Assembly: GCA_947625055.1 (NCBI GenBank) | Contig: CANQMT010000004.1 | Coordinates: forward strand, 1-64,000 | Length of the DNA stretch: 64,000 bases | Direction of reading: 5' to 3' | DNA from: an uncultured Monoglobus sp. | Lineage (GTDB): Bacteria; Bacillota; Clostridia; Monoglobales; Monoglobaceae | Shown here: positions 1 through 10,288 of the stretch, piece by piece | Numbering within the stretch: the stretch's first letter is position 1 | How the letters are laid out: each line of letters opens with the position of its first letter | Position numbers and translations under genes: made by a program | The notes under the pieces: model-generated | Databases searched by the model: none | The model's input: only the letters and a program-made list of their open reading frames with translations | What the model was told of the DNA's origin: nothing

Positions 1-154
1 TGTCACCCTTTTTAAGTATATCATGTTTTTGGATTCTTTGGGTTACAATTTTATTTCAAAATTAGATTGACGTGACAAATATTGTTTTAGCGGTTGACAT
101 TTAATCGGCAAATTGATATAATATGTTTGTTATAAATAATTTTCGGAGGATGTT

Positions 155-1024
155 ATGAATAAAAATACGGAACGGGACACATCGGTAAAGAAAAAAAGCG
201 ACAAGCGGAAAATGGTTCATGTGATCCTGAGCGTTCTTGTCATTCTCGTTATGATCAGGCAGTTTTTTATGGGAAACTATTCTCATGTTTTCACCTGCGT
301 GCTCACAATACTGTTGTTCACGATCCCCACATTCGTCGACAGGCACCTCAACATCAAAATGCCGATACTCCTTGAGGTGATCATTCTGTTCTTCATTTTC
401 GCGGCCGAGATCATGGGTGAGATCCAGAGCTTTTACACGCTGATCCCTATGTGGGACACCATTCTGCACACTATCAACGGCTTTATTATGGCCGCCATCG
501 GCTTCGCTCTAATCGACATTCTCAATCAGTCGCCGAGGATACATATCACGATGTCGCCCTGGTTCGTCGCGTTTGTTACGTTCTGTTTCTCAATGACGAT
601 CGGAGTGCTCTGGGAGTTCTTCGAGTACGGCATGGATCAGATATTCCTGACCGACATGCAGAAGGACTGGCTGGTCCACAACGTTTCGTCTGTGCTGCTC
701 AATCCCAGCGGCCTTAACGAGCCGATCCTTATCAAAGACGTCACACGTACCGTTATATCTGGCACGATCAACGGCGCTCCCCAAGACTGGGTGGTTGACG
801 GAGCGTATCTCGACGTCGGCATAATCGACACCATGAAGGATCTGATCGTAAACTGCATCGGCGCCGTCGTGTTCTCGATCTTCGGATTCCTTTACATAAA
901 GACCCGCGGCAAGGGCCGCATCGTCACCAGTCTTATACCCAAGCTAAAGACCCGCGAGGAGATCGAACAGACCCGCCTTGAGCTCAGCGAGCGCAAAAAG
1001 AAAAAGGAAAAGAAAAATAATTAA
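155..1024 (+). CDS. Integral membrane protein, hypothetical (DUF2238/YjdF-like appearance)
   Basis: 289-aa ORF with many hydrophobic segments, RBS-like ggagg upstream (tcggaggatgttatg), basic C-terminus. Confidence 0.75.
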   Translation: MNKNTERDTSVKKKSDKRKMVHVILSVLVILVMIRQFFMGNYSHVFTCVLTILLFTIPTFVDRHLNIKMPILLEVIILFFIFAAEIMGEIQSFYTLIPMWDTILHTINGFIMAAIGFALIDILNQSPRIHITMSPWFVAFVTFCFSMTIGVLWEFFEYGMDQIFLTDMQKDWLVHNVSSVLLNPSGLNEPILIKDVTRTVISGTINGAPQDWVVDGAYLDVGIIDTMKDLIVNCIGAVVFSIFGFLYIKTRGKGRIVTSLIPKLKTREEIEQTRLELSERKKKKEKKNN

Positions 1025-1042
1025 AATTTTTTTAAAAAGGTC

Positions 1043-1071
1043 TTGACAAATAAATTCAGATTTGCTATAAT
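1043..1071 (+). promoter_or_regulatory. Sigma-70-type promoter of tRNA-Gly: TTGACA-17-TATAAT
   Basis: Exact consensus hexamers with 17-bp spacer, about 28 bp before the tRNA. Confidence 0.85.
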
Positions 1072-1098
1072 AGTTAAGCACTTAAAAAGAGTGCTTAT

Positions 1099-1173
1099 GC
1101 GGGAGTGGCTCAGTGGTAGAGCGTCACCTTGCCAAGGTGAACGTCGCGAGTTCGAATCTCGTCTTCCGCTCCA
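1099..1173 (+). tRNA. tRNA-Gly (anticodon GCC), CCA encoded
   Basis: gcgggag...cttccgc acceptor pairing, loop TTGCCAA, T-loop ttcgaat, 3' CCA. Confidence 0.95.
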
Positions 1174-1175
1174 GT

Positions 1176-1210
1176 GAGGCATCGGTTTTCCGGTGCCTCT
1201 TTTGTTTTTT
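1176..1210 (+). terminator. Intrinsic terminator after tRNA-Gly
   Basis: gaggcatcgg-tttt-ccggtgcctc followed by T-rich tract. Confidence 0.85.
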
Positions 1211-1322
1211 ACAAACTTGTAATGTTTAAATTAAAAATAATAATTGAATTTTTTATTAAACAGTAGTATAATGTTTTATAATAGATATATTATGTAAATA
1301 ATACGGTCATGGAGAGATAAAA

Positions 1323-1910
1323 ATGCTTCAGAAAAAAATCATATGGAAACTGAATATAATTGACATGCTGCTCATAATTATTATAGCGCTGAGCATTGCC
1401 GCGCTTATTTACAAGTCCGTCTCCGGCAGCGACGACAGCGAGTATCGGAATTACGATCTGACATTCGTTTGCGAGAGCGCGCCCGTCGGACTTTTTGAAA
1501 CCATAGACACGGGGCTGCTCTGCATCGACGGCGGCACCGGCGAGGAAATAGGCGAGCTCCGCGGCTTTGAGACCACCCCGATCGCCGATTACGCTCCGCA
1601 GACCGCCGTGCAGGCGACGGCGGAACCCGACGAGAACGAGGACGAGAATGCGTCCGAGGATGAGGATGATAACGCCGAGGACACGGACGAGGATCGCGAC
1701 AGAGAAGATCGATCGGAAAAGCGCAGCACTCCAAAGCCCGCTCCGACTCCCGAGCCGACGCGCGCCAAAGCCGTTTTTAACATAACATCCGAGGCCGCAA
1801 AAACCGACCACGGGATCAGAATAAACAAAAACGTGTATCTCATCGGGCAAAGCATGCAGCTTGTTATCGGAGACACGGTTTTTGACGTTTATATCAGCGA
1901 TATGAAATAA
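1323..1910 (+). CDS. DUF4330-like membrane-anchored protein with acidic low-complexity insert
   Basis: N-terminal NIIDMLLIIIIALSIAALIY TM segment, D/E-rich insert in the middle. Confidence 0.65.
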   Translation: MLQKKIIWKLNIIDMLLIIIIALSIAALIYKSVSGSDDSEYRNYDLTFVCESAPVGLFETIDTGLLCIDGGTGEEIGELRGFETTPIADYAPQTAVQATAEPDENEDENASEDEDDNAEDTDEDRDREDRSEKRSTPKPAPTPEPTRAKAVFNITSEAAKTDHGIRINKNVYLIGQSMQLVIGDTVFDVYISDMK

Positions 1911-1948
1911 AGATAAGGCAAAGCGAAAATCCGCCAAAGGGAACGGTT

Positions 1949-3373
1949 ATGAAAACTATATTGGTCGAAACATATAAAAACAGTTTTTTATACGAGGTTA
2001 TCCTTTGGATAACCGGCGTTTTAGTTCCGCGGCTCAAAAAAGATTTTCTGTCAAGCAAACTCTCGTCGTTTATCGACTGGGTCGATAAATCGGTTATCGG
2101 CAATAAATATCTTGAAATATTTTTTGACACAAAAAAAGTGGGCGAGGCGTGGTACGCCAGCGCTTTTTACAGATATACCACATATGCCATTAGGCACATC
2201 GCGTTTCATATTCCGAAATCCTCGGTCAAATTTCATTCGTATTATATCGGCTTTTTCATGTTGTTCGTACTCCTGTTCCCCGCGGAATACTGGGACAATT
2301 TTTACATGGTTCCCGTTTTCGCCTGCATAGCGCTGATTTTCATCAGCCGCTGCGCCGTTCAAAGAACCGGGGTTATTTTCGTGCTGATAAACATAATAAT
2401 AACCATGTTCATCGGAATGATGAGCATTTCTATACCGATTGCCGCCTGCAAAACTCTTTCGTATTTTTTGCTGGCGGTCGATTTGTTTTTTCTTATATCC
2501 TTCGCGATACGGAACCAGGGCGACCTTGAAAATTATCTGTTATATTTGTTTATCGCAATGGTTGTCCTGTGCCTCATCGGTATCGTGCAGGCCAATACTC
2601 CCGGCGATTTCGACCAAGCCATAACCGGCGTGTACGGCGATCCCGATGTTTTTGCCGAGATCCTTGTGCTGCTTTTTCCGTTTGCGTTCGTGTATCCGAT
2701 AACTTTGCAGTCTCGCTGGCGGCGGCTTATCTATTCAGTGCTGGTCATGGGCGCGTCGTTCTGGGTTATCACTGCCACACAGTCAATGGCGGCCTTCATC
2801 GCTTTCTTTATCGAGCTTATTATAGTCATCGTTCTTATTGACCGCAGATACATCCCGATGATACTGCTGCTTGCCCCGACGTTCAGCGGCAGAGTTATCA
2901 ATAACATCGTTCTCATGTGGCACAGGGAGAGCGGAAACGGAAACTTTTTTCAGAACATAATCAACGCTTTCCGCGGCTTCTGGAGAAACGGATTCGGCGT
3001 AAGCACCGACAATTTCGTAAATCTTTACAACGCATCCGCCCTGCATTACGGCGACAAGCACTCGCTTATCAATCTGCCAAACGTCACCATAAGCCCGATT
3101 TATTTTAATATTCTTGCAAACGTCGGCGCGATCGTTATGATCGGATTTATGTATTATATACTGCGAATAGCCCATTCCTCGATCACATGCATGTTCCGCG
3201 CTACGCCGAGACAGAGGATAGTGTTCGCGGCGGGTCTTGCGGCGCTGCTCGGCATATCTGTGTCATCGCTTTTTGAGTCGTCGCTTTTTGAGCCGAGAGT
3301 GCTTATAATGTACTGGTCAATGCTGGGCATACTCAGATCGGGCAGAATTATTAAGCTTGGAATTCTTGATTAA
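1949..3373 (+). CDS. O-antigen ligase/polymerase-like polytopic membrane protein
   Basis: 474 aa, about 10 hydrophobic segments, Wzy/WaaL-like layout. Confidence 0.65.
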   Translation: MKTILVETYKNSFLYEVILWITGVLVPRLKKDFLSSKLSSFIDWVDKSVIGNKYLEIFFDTKKVGEAWYASAFYRYTTYAIRHIAFHIPKSSVKFHSYYIGFFMLFVLLFPAEYWDNFYMVPVFACIALIFISRCAVQRTGVIFVLINIIITMFIGMMSISIPIAACKTLSYFLLAVDLFFLISFAIRNQGDLENYLLYLFIAMVVLCLIGIVQANTPGDFDQAITGVYGDPDVFAEILVLLFPFAFVYPITLQSRWRRLIYSVLVMGASFWVITATQSMAAFIAFFIELIIVIVLIDRRYIPMILLLAPTFSGRVINNIVLMWHRESGNGNFFQNIINAFRGFWRNGFGVSTDNFVNLYNASALHYGDKHSLINLPNVTISPIYFNILANVGAIVMIGFMYYILRIAHSSITCMFRATPRQRIVFAAGLAALLGISVSSLFESSLFEPRVLIMYWSMLGILRSGRIIKLGILD

Positions 3374-3407
3374 ACGTCACAAAACCGACAAATTTTTTAA
3401 ATATATA

Positions 3408-3436
3408 TTGACGAGGCGCGATATTTTTATTATAAT
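3408..3436 (+). promoter_or_regulatory. Promoter TTGACG-17-TATAAT
   Basis: Hexamers with 17-bp spacing upstream of ATG at 3465. Confidence 0.75.
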
Positions 3437-3464
3437 AGTATCGGCATTCAAAGGAGGAATTCAG

Positions 3465-4490
3465 ATGAAATCCGAAAAAATATATATAAAGGCGCCGCAG
3501 AATATCGGCTTCAAAGCGTTTGCCGTTATAGCCTACATACTTCTGTTCGCCGCCCAAAGACTTCCGGCGCTTTCGATAGAGGCGGCGGAACTTCGTGATG
3601 TCTCCGAAAACTTCAGCGTCTCGTCACTCGCTCTCGGCAATTTTATTAAATTTTTTGATTATTTCGCCGTACCTGCTGACGGCGGCGCCATATCAATAAT
3701 CGTTATCGCCGCCGCAGCTCTTGCGCTGGGGCTGATCGTTCTGGCGCTCTCGCTGTTCCCGTACCGCGGGGTCCAGGTCGTTAACTTTGTTTTGTCGGTT
3801 CTTGGAACTCTGACTTCGATCGCTCTTGCGATTCTCATTACCGTTTTTGTTCCGATTTGGAACGCTGACGGATCGCGCGCGGATATTCTGATCTTCTCGG
3901 CCCGGCATGTGATCATATGGGCTCCGACGCTTCTGTTTATCCTCGGAACGATCTTTATATACGCCTACGCCAAAATGCCTTCCTACAGACTGGCGGACGG
4001 CAGATTTTTCAAGACTCTGTTCAACGCGCTGGCGCCGAAAAACTTTCCCTCAACTTTCAGGAAGAAAGACAACACGGAGGCGATGTTCCGCGCCACCGTT
4101 CCGCTGAAGCAGAAAAAATACGCCACTATGTCCGAGCCCGGTTCATTGAAAAAGGTGAGGAAAGAGTCCGCGAAAAGACGCGGGAAGGCGGATTACACTC
4201 AAGTGCTTGACGAATTTGAAGCTGCGGAGAAAAAGCTTTCAAAGCTTCAGATGGCTATAAACCGCCGCGAGCATGCCGAGAGAATAGCGAACAGATCCGC
4301 GGACAGCGAGAACCGCGCGCTGCTTAACAAAAAGAAAAAAAGCGCCGCGAAAACGGCGCGGCCAAGCGCCTATTCGTCTCAAAAACGTTCGGCGGCTCCG
4401 GCGGACAAGCGGGCAAGGGCTCTTGAGATTGCAAAGCTCAAAGCAAAACACGCCGAGGAGATCGCAGACAAAAACAATAAAATATATTAA
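3465..4490 (+). CDS. Hypothetical membrane protein with basic coiled-coil C-terminal tail
   Basis: ATG at 3465 preceded by aaaggaggaattcag; 4-5 TM segments then K/R/A-rich tail. Confidence 0.7.
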   Translation: MKSEKIYIKAPQNIGFKAFAVIAYILLFAAQRLPALSIEAAELRDVSENFSVSSLALGNFIKFFDYFAVPADGGAISIIVIAAAALALGLIVLALSLFPYRGVQVVNFVLSVLGTLTSIALAILITVFVPIWNADGSRADILIFSARHVIIWAPTLLFILGTIFIYAYAKMPSYRLADGRFFKTLFNALAPKNFPSTFRKKDNTEAMFRATVPLKQKKYATMSEPGSLKKVRKESAKRRGKADYTQVLDEFEAAEKKLSKLQMAINRREHAERIANRSADSENRALLNKKKKSAAKTARPSAYSSQKRSAAPADKRARALEIAKLKAKHAEEIADKNNKIY

Positions 4491-4501
4491 ACGCCGCTCA
4501 A

Positions 4502-4534
4502 TGAGGAGGGATTTTCCCGCCTCTTTATTTTTTA
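4502..4534 (+). terminator. Intrinsic terminator
   Basis: gaggaggga-ttt-tcccgcctc stem followed by tttatttttt. Confidence 0.7.
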
Positions 4535-4554
4535 ACAAATTATTAACAAAACGC

Positions 4555-4583
4555 TTGCTATTTGAGTAAAAATCTGGTATTAT
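4555..4583 (+). promoter_or_regulatory. Promoter TTGCTA-17-TATTAT for ABC transporter operon
   Basis: Hexamers and 17-bp spacing. Confidence 0.65.
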
Positions 4584-4620
4584 ATTAATTAGATAATTTT
4601 TACATAAGGACGGTGAGTTT

Positions 4621-5313
4621 ATGGATTTTTTTCAGCCGATGCTTAACGGCTTATACGCCACCTTTATTTATGACGACCGATGGGTACTTTTTGTGCGCGG
4701 TATCGGCTACACGCTGCTTATCTCGCTTTTCGCGGTTCTGTTCGGATTGATTTTGGGCATAATCGCGGCGCTCGGCAGACTGTCAAAGGTCAAAATTTTC
4801 AACTGGATATCTGGGCTTTATATCGACATCATCCGCGGAACTCCGACCATGGTTCAGGTGCTTATATTCTACTTCGTTATTCTCGCGGGCGCCAGGAACA
4901 TTCCCGCTTGGTTCATCGGCGTTATCGCCTTCAGCATCAACAGCGGAGCGTACATAGCGGAAATCGTGAGAGGCGGAATTCTCTCGATCGACAAGGGCCA
5001 GACCGAGGCGGGACGATCTCTCGGCCTCACTCAGGCGCAGACTATGCGGCTTATAATCATGCCGCAAACGCTTAAAAACATCCTGCCCGCTCTCGTTAAC
5101 GAGTTTATCGTGCTTATAAAAGAGACGGCTGTTATCGGAATGATCAACAATATCGATCTGCTGGGCGCGGCGAAGAAGGTCCAGACCCTTACATATGACT
5201 TTTTGTGGCCGCTGGTGTCCTGCGCCGCGATATATTATGTGATAATAAAAATCTTTTCCGTGCTTTTGTCGAGGCTTGAGAAGCGGCTTCGCGCAAGCGA
5301 CGACAGACGTTAG
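4621..5313 (+). CDS. Polar amino acid ABC transporter permease
   Basis: HisM/GlnP-like, EAGRSLGLTQAQTMRLIIMPQ EAA-loop motif. Confidence 0.93.
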   Translation: MDFFQPMLNGLYATFIYDDRWVLFVRGIGYTLLISLFAVLFGLILGIIAALGRLSKVKIFNWISGLYIDIIRGTPTMVQVLIFYFVILAGARNIPAWFIGVIAFSINSGAYIAEIVRGGILSIDKGQTEAGRSLGLTQAQTMRLIIMPQTLKNILPALVNEFIVLIKETAVIGMINNIDLLGAAKKVQTLTYDFLWPLVSCAAIYYVIIKIFSVLLSRLEKRLRASDDRR

Positions 5314-5325
5314 GAGGGAAAGCGC

Positions 5326-6054
5326 ATGTCAATGATTGAAGTAAAAAATTTAAAGAAAAGCTTCGGCGATCTGGTTGTCCTCAAGGACATAACCGAGAGT
5401 ATCGAAAAGGGCGAGAAAATCGTTGTTATCGGCCCCTCGGGCAGCGGAAAGTCCACCTTCCTCCGCTGCATAAACAGACTTGAAGAGCCCACGGACGGAC
5501 ATATTTTTGTGGACGGCGAGGATATTTGCGACAAAAAGTGCAACATCAACCACGTCCGCGAAAAAATGGGAATGGTGTTCCAGCGTTTCAATCTGTTTCC
5601 GCATCTGACCGTGCTTGACAACATAACCTTAGCTCCGCTCAACGTTAAAAAGCAGAACAAGGACGCCGCGAGACGGAGGGCCATGGAACTCCTTAAAACC
5701 GTGGGCCTTGAGGAAAAGGCGGACTCATACCCCAACCAGCTCTCGGGCGGACAGCAGCAGAGAATAGCGATCGCCCGCGCTTTGGCTATGGATCCCGAGA
5801 TCATGCTGTTCGACGAGCCCACCTCGGCGCTTGACCCCGAAATGGTCGGCGAGGTTCTGGACGTTATGAAAAATCTGGCGGAGGCGGGAATGACGATGAT
5901 CGTCGTTACCCACGAAATGGGATTCGCCCGCGAGATCGCCTCAAGAGTGTTCTTTATGGACGAGGGAATAATCTATGAGCAGGGCACGCCCTCCGAGATT
6001 TTTGACACACCGAAAAATCCGAGGACGCAATCATTTTTAAGCAAGATTTTATAA
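5326..6054 (+). CDS. Polar amino acid ABC transporter ATPase (GlnQ-type)
   Basis: Walker [10 protein letters not shown], signature LSGGQQQR, Walker [15 protein letters not shown]. Confidence 0.96.
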   Translation: MSMIEVKNLKKSFGDLVVLKDITESIEKGEKIVVIGPSGSGKSTFLRCINRLEEPTDGHIFVDGEDICDKKCNINHVREKMGMVFQRFNLFPHLTVLDNITLAPLNVKKQNKDAARRRAMELLKTVGLEEKADSYPNQLSGGQQQRIAIARALAMDPEIMLFDEPTSALDPEMVGEVLDVMKNLAEAGMTMIVVTHEMGFAREIASRVFFMDEGIIYEQGTPSEIFDTPKNPRTQSFLSKIL

Positions 6055-6144
6055 TGCTTTTCAAAAGCATTGCAAATCATTTTAAGCAAGATTTTATAAT
6101 GCTTTTTCAAAAGCATTGCAAATCATTTTTAGCAGGATTTTATA
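6027..6144 (+). repeat. Tandem ~46-bp repeat (2 full + 1 partial copy) spanning the stop codon of the ATPase gene
   Basis: gcaa(a)tcatttt(t)aagcaagattttataatgctttt(t)caaaagcatt repeated at 6027, 6072 and partially at 6118. Confidence 0.9.
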
Positions 6145-6171
6145 AAAAAATTAAAATTATAAAAAGGAGAG

Positions 6172-7008
6172 ATGAAAATGAAAAATTTCAAAAAGGCACT
6201 GGCGCTTATTCTGGCGCTCTCGCTCTGCGTCTGCATGCTCGCGGCCTGCGGAGGCACAACATCAACCGACACATCGGATAATTCGGAAAGCGCTTCTGAC
6301 GGGGAGCTGATCATGGCCACAAACGCCGCCTTCCCTCCGTTTGAGTTCACAACATCAAACGGTCTGGTTGGCGAGTATGACGGCATTGACATCGCGATCG
6401 CTCAGAAAATCGCCGAGAAGGCGGGCAAGACGCTCAAGGTTTCGGATATGGAGTTTGACGGCATTATCGCCGCTGTTTCGACCGGCAAGGTTGACATGGG
6501 CATCGCCGGCATGACCATTACCGAGGAGAGAAAGAATAACGTCGACTTCTCTGATCCCTACTATGTGGCCGAGCAGGTTATCGTTGTTCCCGCCGACAAC
6601 ACCGACATCACATGTGCCGAGGATCTTAAAAACGGCAAAAAAGTCGGCGTTGTTATCGGCTATACCGCCGACTCTATCGTAACCGAGGATCTGGCTCTTG
6701 ACGAGGGCAACATCGTTCGCGCCAACAGAGGCATCGACGTTGTTCAGGACGTTAAGAACGGCAGACTGGACGCGGTCGTTATCGACTCTTACACCGGCAT
6801 CAAGCTCGCCGAGAGCACCGGTCTCAAGGTTATTGAGGATCCCGAGGCGTTCGAGTCCGAGGAATACGCTATCGCCGTTAAGAAAGGCAACACCGAGCTG
6901 CTTGAAATAATCAACAGCACTCTTGCCGAGATGAAGGCAAACGGCGAGATCGAGGAACTGGCCGCCCAGTACAACGACACGGCGGTTGACGAGACAGCGG
7001 CGGAATAA
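6172..7008 (+). CDS. Amino acid ABC transporter substrate-binding lipoprotein
   Basis: Lipobox LAACGG; SBP_bac_3-like fold motifs; alternative start at 6178. Confidence 0.93.
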   Translation: MKMKNFKKALALILALSLCVCMLAACGGTTSTDTSDNSESASDGELIMATNAAFPPFEFTTSNGLVGEYDGIDIAIAQKIAEKAGKTLKVSDMEFDGIIAAVSTGKVDMGIAGMTITEERKNNVDFSDPYYVAEQVIVVPADNTDITCAEDLKNGKKVGVVIGYTADSIVTEDLALDEGNIVRANRGIDVVQDVKNGRLDAVVIDSYTGIKLAESTGLKVIEDPEAFESEEYAIAVKKGNTELLEIINSTLAEMKANGEIEELAAQYNDTAVDETAAE

Positions 7009-7027
7009 AATCTCGCGCGCTTAAATC

Positions 7028-7058
7028 AAGGGGATACAGCTCGGCTGTATCCCTTTTT
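7028..7058 (+). terminator. Intrinsic terminator
   Basis: aaggggatacagc-tcg-gctgtatcccttttttt. Confidence 0.9.
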
Positions 7059-7066
7059 TACAGATA

Positions 7067-7096
7067 TTGACACCGATATTATACATATGATATAAT
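7067..7096 (+). promoter_or_regulatory. Promoter TTGACA-18-TATAAT upstream of larE
   Basis: Consensus hexamers. Confidence 0.75.
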
Positions 7097-7129
7097 TATG
7101 TATAATAAATTGACTCCATTAAATAAAAG

Positions 7130-7936
7130 GTGGTAAACAGATCATTGAACGAAAAATATAACACCCTCAAAGAATATATAAAATCGCTCGGCTCCGTCGC
7201 GGTCGCGTTTTCGGGCGGAGTTGACTCGACGTTCCTTTTAAAAACGGCGCACGATGTTTTGGGCGATAACTGCGCCGCCTTGACCGCTCGCTCCGTTTTG
7301 TTCCCCGAGCGCGAGTCGGCCGAGGCGATAGAATTCTGCGCCGCCGAGGGAATAAAACAAATCATGATCGATTTGGACGCGCTCAAGATCGACGGCCTTG
7401 CTCAAAACCCCGAAAACCGCTGTTATCTCTGCAAAACCGAGATCTTTAAAAAAATGCGCGAGGCGGCGGACAAATTGGGCATCGAGAATATAGCCGAGGG
7501 CTCAAACCTTGACGACAACGGCGACTACCGCCCCGGACACATCGCGGTCGCGGAACAGAATATAAAAAGCCCGCTCAGACGCGCGCGCCTGAATAAAAAC
7601 GAGATACGCGCGCTGTCGAGAGAACTCGGGCTTAAAACATGGGACAAACCCTCATACGCCTGCTTAGCCTCGCGCTTTGTTTACGGCGAGACAATAACCG
7701 AGGAAAAGCTTAGAATGGTTGACACCGCGGAACAGCTTTTGCGTGATCTGGGCTTCGCTCAGTCGCGCGTCCGCATCCACGGAAAAATGGCCCGCATCGA
7801 AGTCATGCCCGAGGATTTCGCAAGAATAATCAGCGTCTCAAAAAAAGTCCATGACGATTTAAAAGCACTGGGCTTCACCTATGTTTCGCTTGACCTCGGA
7901 GGCTACAGGACCGGAAGCATGAACGAAACGCTTTAA
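7130..7936 (+). CDS. larE: ATP-dependent sacrificial sulfur transferase LarE-like
   Basis: PP-loop FSGGVDSTFLL, CYLCKTEIF, conserved LarE layout; TTG at 7145 is an alternative start. Confidence 0.88.
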   Translation: MVNRSLNEKYNTLKEYIKSLGSVAVAFSGGVDSTFLLKTAHDVLGDNCAALTARSVLFPERESAEAIEFCAAEGIKQIMIDLDALKIDGLAQNPENRCYLCKTEIFKKMREAADKLGIENIAEGSNLDDNGDYRPGHIAVAEQNIKSPLRRARLNKNEIRALSRELGLKTWDKPSYACLASRFVYGETITEEKLRMVDTAEQLLRDLGFAQSRVRIHGKMARIEVMPEDFARIISVSKKVHDDLKALGFTYVSLDLGGYRTGSMNETL

Positions 7937-8116
7937 AAATCCTGTTTTTGTGCAATAAAACAGCAAAACACTCTTATAGTCCGCAAAACTTCACTTTATT
8001 TATGGAATTTGTCTGTCGACCGAACGGCAGGCTCTCATTAGGGAAAGCGGTCAGCAAAGCTGACCGAGAGTGCTCCGCTATGACCTATCTCCCCGAATTT
8101 ATTTTGAAATAAATTA

Positions 8117-10288
8117 TTATTTTAAACTTATATACTCCGGTGTGCCGGTTATCGGTTCAAGGTTTCCGTCCTTGTTCCATACAAATACCTTTATATGATC
8201 GGCAATATTGCTGTTTTTAAGCTCGCCCTCTATATTCATCCCGTCATATACTGCCGAATACACATCAATCACCGCGTCATTTTTATCGTAGAGTACCACA
8301 TACACCTCTGATTTTTCTTTATCCTCAAGTTTAATCAAATTATCAAGACTTGTGTTGACGATAATAATATCATTTTGAACAACTACATCACTCTTCGTCA
8401 TGTTATAATCCGGAACCATAGACGGCATATCCGTCGGTGTCAGAGATGGTATTGGCTCTTCGTCAAAATGAATATTTGCATTTATCAAACAATCATTATT
8501 TTCACCTATATTAATGTCGCTCCATTTATTCTTGGCGCCGAAATAATATACATCTGTTAAGCCATTGCAATCCGCAAAAGCCCAACTGCCGATGCTTGTC
8601 ACACTATTCGGCATAACTACACTCGTTAAGCTTCCACAATTCTCAAAAGCATAGTCAGCAATACATTTTGTCCCGTTTTTTATGATATATTCGCCGCTAA
8701 TTTGCTCCGGATTTGTTCCAATAAGATGATTTCCTAAATACAATACTCCATCTGACCAATTATCCGAATTATTATAGTATTCTGTATTTTCAAAAGCATA
8801 TCTGCCTATACTTTTCACGCTGTCAGACACTATTATGCTTGTTAAACTCGTACAACTGCTGAATGCTCTATTGGCTATTTCTGTAACACTGTCCGGTATT
8901 ATTATGCTTGATAAACCAAAACAATTAAATGCCAAACTTCCAATACTTGTTACACTGTTCGGTATTGTCACACTTATTAAATTATCGCAACCTTGAAACG
9001 CATAATCGCCTATCCTTATTACACTGCTCGGTATAATATAATCCGGCTGAATTCCATCCTTGGCATATTTTATTATTTCTGTTTGATCTTTATTAAACAA
9101 AACCCCGTCAATAGATGAATAATTATTATTCTTCAATGACACTTCAATATTAAGTTTATCACTACAATCCAAAAATACTTGTTTACCAATACTTATTACG
9201 CTTTCAGGTATATTTATATATGTCAGACCGGAGCAGCCTGCGAACGCCATATCGCCAATATCGGTCACACCGTTTGGTATATTTAAACTTGTTAAATTCC
9301 TGCAGTTGTAAAACGCTTTATTTCCTATGCTTGTCAGACTATCCGGTATTGTTACGCTTGTTAAATCGTAACAAGAGGCAAAAGTACTGTCGCCAATGTT
9401 TGTCACACCATCCGGAATTATTATATCTATTAAGCGCCAACAGCCACTAAACGCGCTATTAGCGATGCATTTTGTTCCGGATCTTACACTGTATGAGGCG
9501 ATTTGCTTAAAATTCGCTTTAATAAGATGATTTCCTATATAAAGCACATCATCTGACCAATTATCCGAGTTATTATAGTATTCTGTGTTTTCAAACGCAT
9601 ATGCACCAATACTTTTCACGCTGTCCGGCATTATTATGCTTGTTAAATTCGTGCAGCGGCTAAAAGCGCTATATCCAATATCAGTCGTGCTGTCCGGTAT
9701 ACTCACACTTGTTAAACTGCTGCATTTGTAAAACATGCTGTTTCCAATACTTGTCACTCCGTTTTGTATCGTAACATCTGTTAATCCCACACAGCCTTCA
9801 AACACACTGTCACCAATGTTTGTCACACTGCTTGGTATGTTCACGCTAATCAATCCAACACAGCCTTCAAACGCACTATCGCCAATATTTGTCACATTTC
9901 TTGATATATTTATTTCTTTTAAATTGACGCAACCACTAAATGCACTAATACCAATGTTTATTACACTATCGGGTATTCTTATGCTTGACAAACTTTCGCA
10001 CCTATAGAACGCCATAAAACCAATATCCGTCACACTGTTTGATATGCTCACATTTGTTAGGCTCGTACAGTCTTCAAAAGCATAACTGCCAATGTTTTTT
10101 ACCGGCAAATTGTCAATTGTTTCAGGTATATTAACCGATACAACACTTTTATCGCAGCCTGTAATCTCAATATAATCTCCGCAGTTTTTATAAGTTAAAT
10201 CACCATACATTTCGGCATCTGCCGATGTAAACGAAAACAATGCACAAAGCATCACTAATACCAACCCTAAACTTAAAATCCTTTTCAT
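8117..10288 (-). CDS. Secreted BspA-type leucine-rich repeat (LRR_5) protein
   Basis: Signal peptide MKRILSLGLVLVMLCALFSFTSA; many 'IP.SVT.IGD.AF.GC..LTSV' repeats; ATG 10288 with RBS aaggagg. Confidence 0.9.
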   Translation of the reverse strand: MKRILSLGLVLVMLCALFSFTSADAEMYGDLTYKNCGDYIEITGCDKSVVSVNIPETIDNLPVKNIGSYAFEDCTSLTNVSISNSVTDIGFMAFYRCESLSSIRIPDSVINIGISAFSGCVNLKEINISRNVTNIGDSAFEGCVGLISVNIPSSVTNIGDSVFEGCVGLTDVTIQNGVTSIGNSMFYKCSSLTSVSIPDSTTDIGYSAFSRCTNLTSIIMPDSVKSIGAYAFENTEYYNNSDNWSDDVLYIGNHLIKANFKQIASYSVRSGTKCIANSAFSGCWRLIDIIIPDGVTNIGDSTFASCYDLTSVTIPDSLTSIGNKAFYNCRNLTSLNIPNGVTDIGDMAFAGCSGLTYINIPESVISIGKQVFLDCSDKLNIEVSLKNNNYSSIDGVLFNKDQTEIIKYAKDGIQPDYIIPSSVIRIGDYAFQGCDNLISVTIPNSVTSIGSLAFNCFGLSSIIIPDSVTEIANRAFSSCTSLTSIIVSDSVKSIGRYAFENTEYYNNSDNWSDGVLYLGNHLIGTNPEQISGEYIIKNGTKCIADYAFENCGSLTSVVMPNSVTSIGSWAFADCNGLTDVYYFGAKNKWSDINIGENNDCLINANIHFDEEPIPSLTPTDMPSMVPDYNMTKSDVVVQNDIIIVNTSLDNLIKLEDKEKSEVYVVLYDKNDAVIDVYSAVYDGMNIEGELKNSNIADHIKVFVWNKDGNLEPITGTPEYISLK

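Noticed and set aside
6054-6281. 75-aa ORF between ABC ATPase and substrate-binding protein
   Set aside because: Formed by the tandem repeat and an alternate frame of the substrate-binding protein gene.
7937-8116. Riboswitch or repeat near 8030-8070 (ggtcagcaaagctgacc)
   Set aside because: Only a short hairpin; too diverged to assign to the dispersed repeat family or a riboswitch class.
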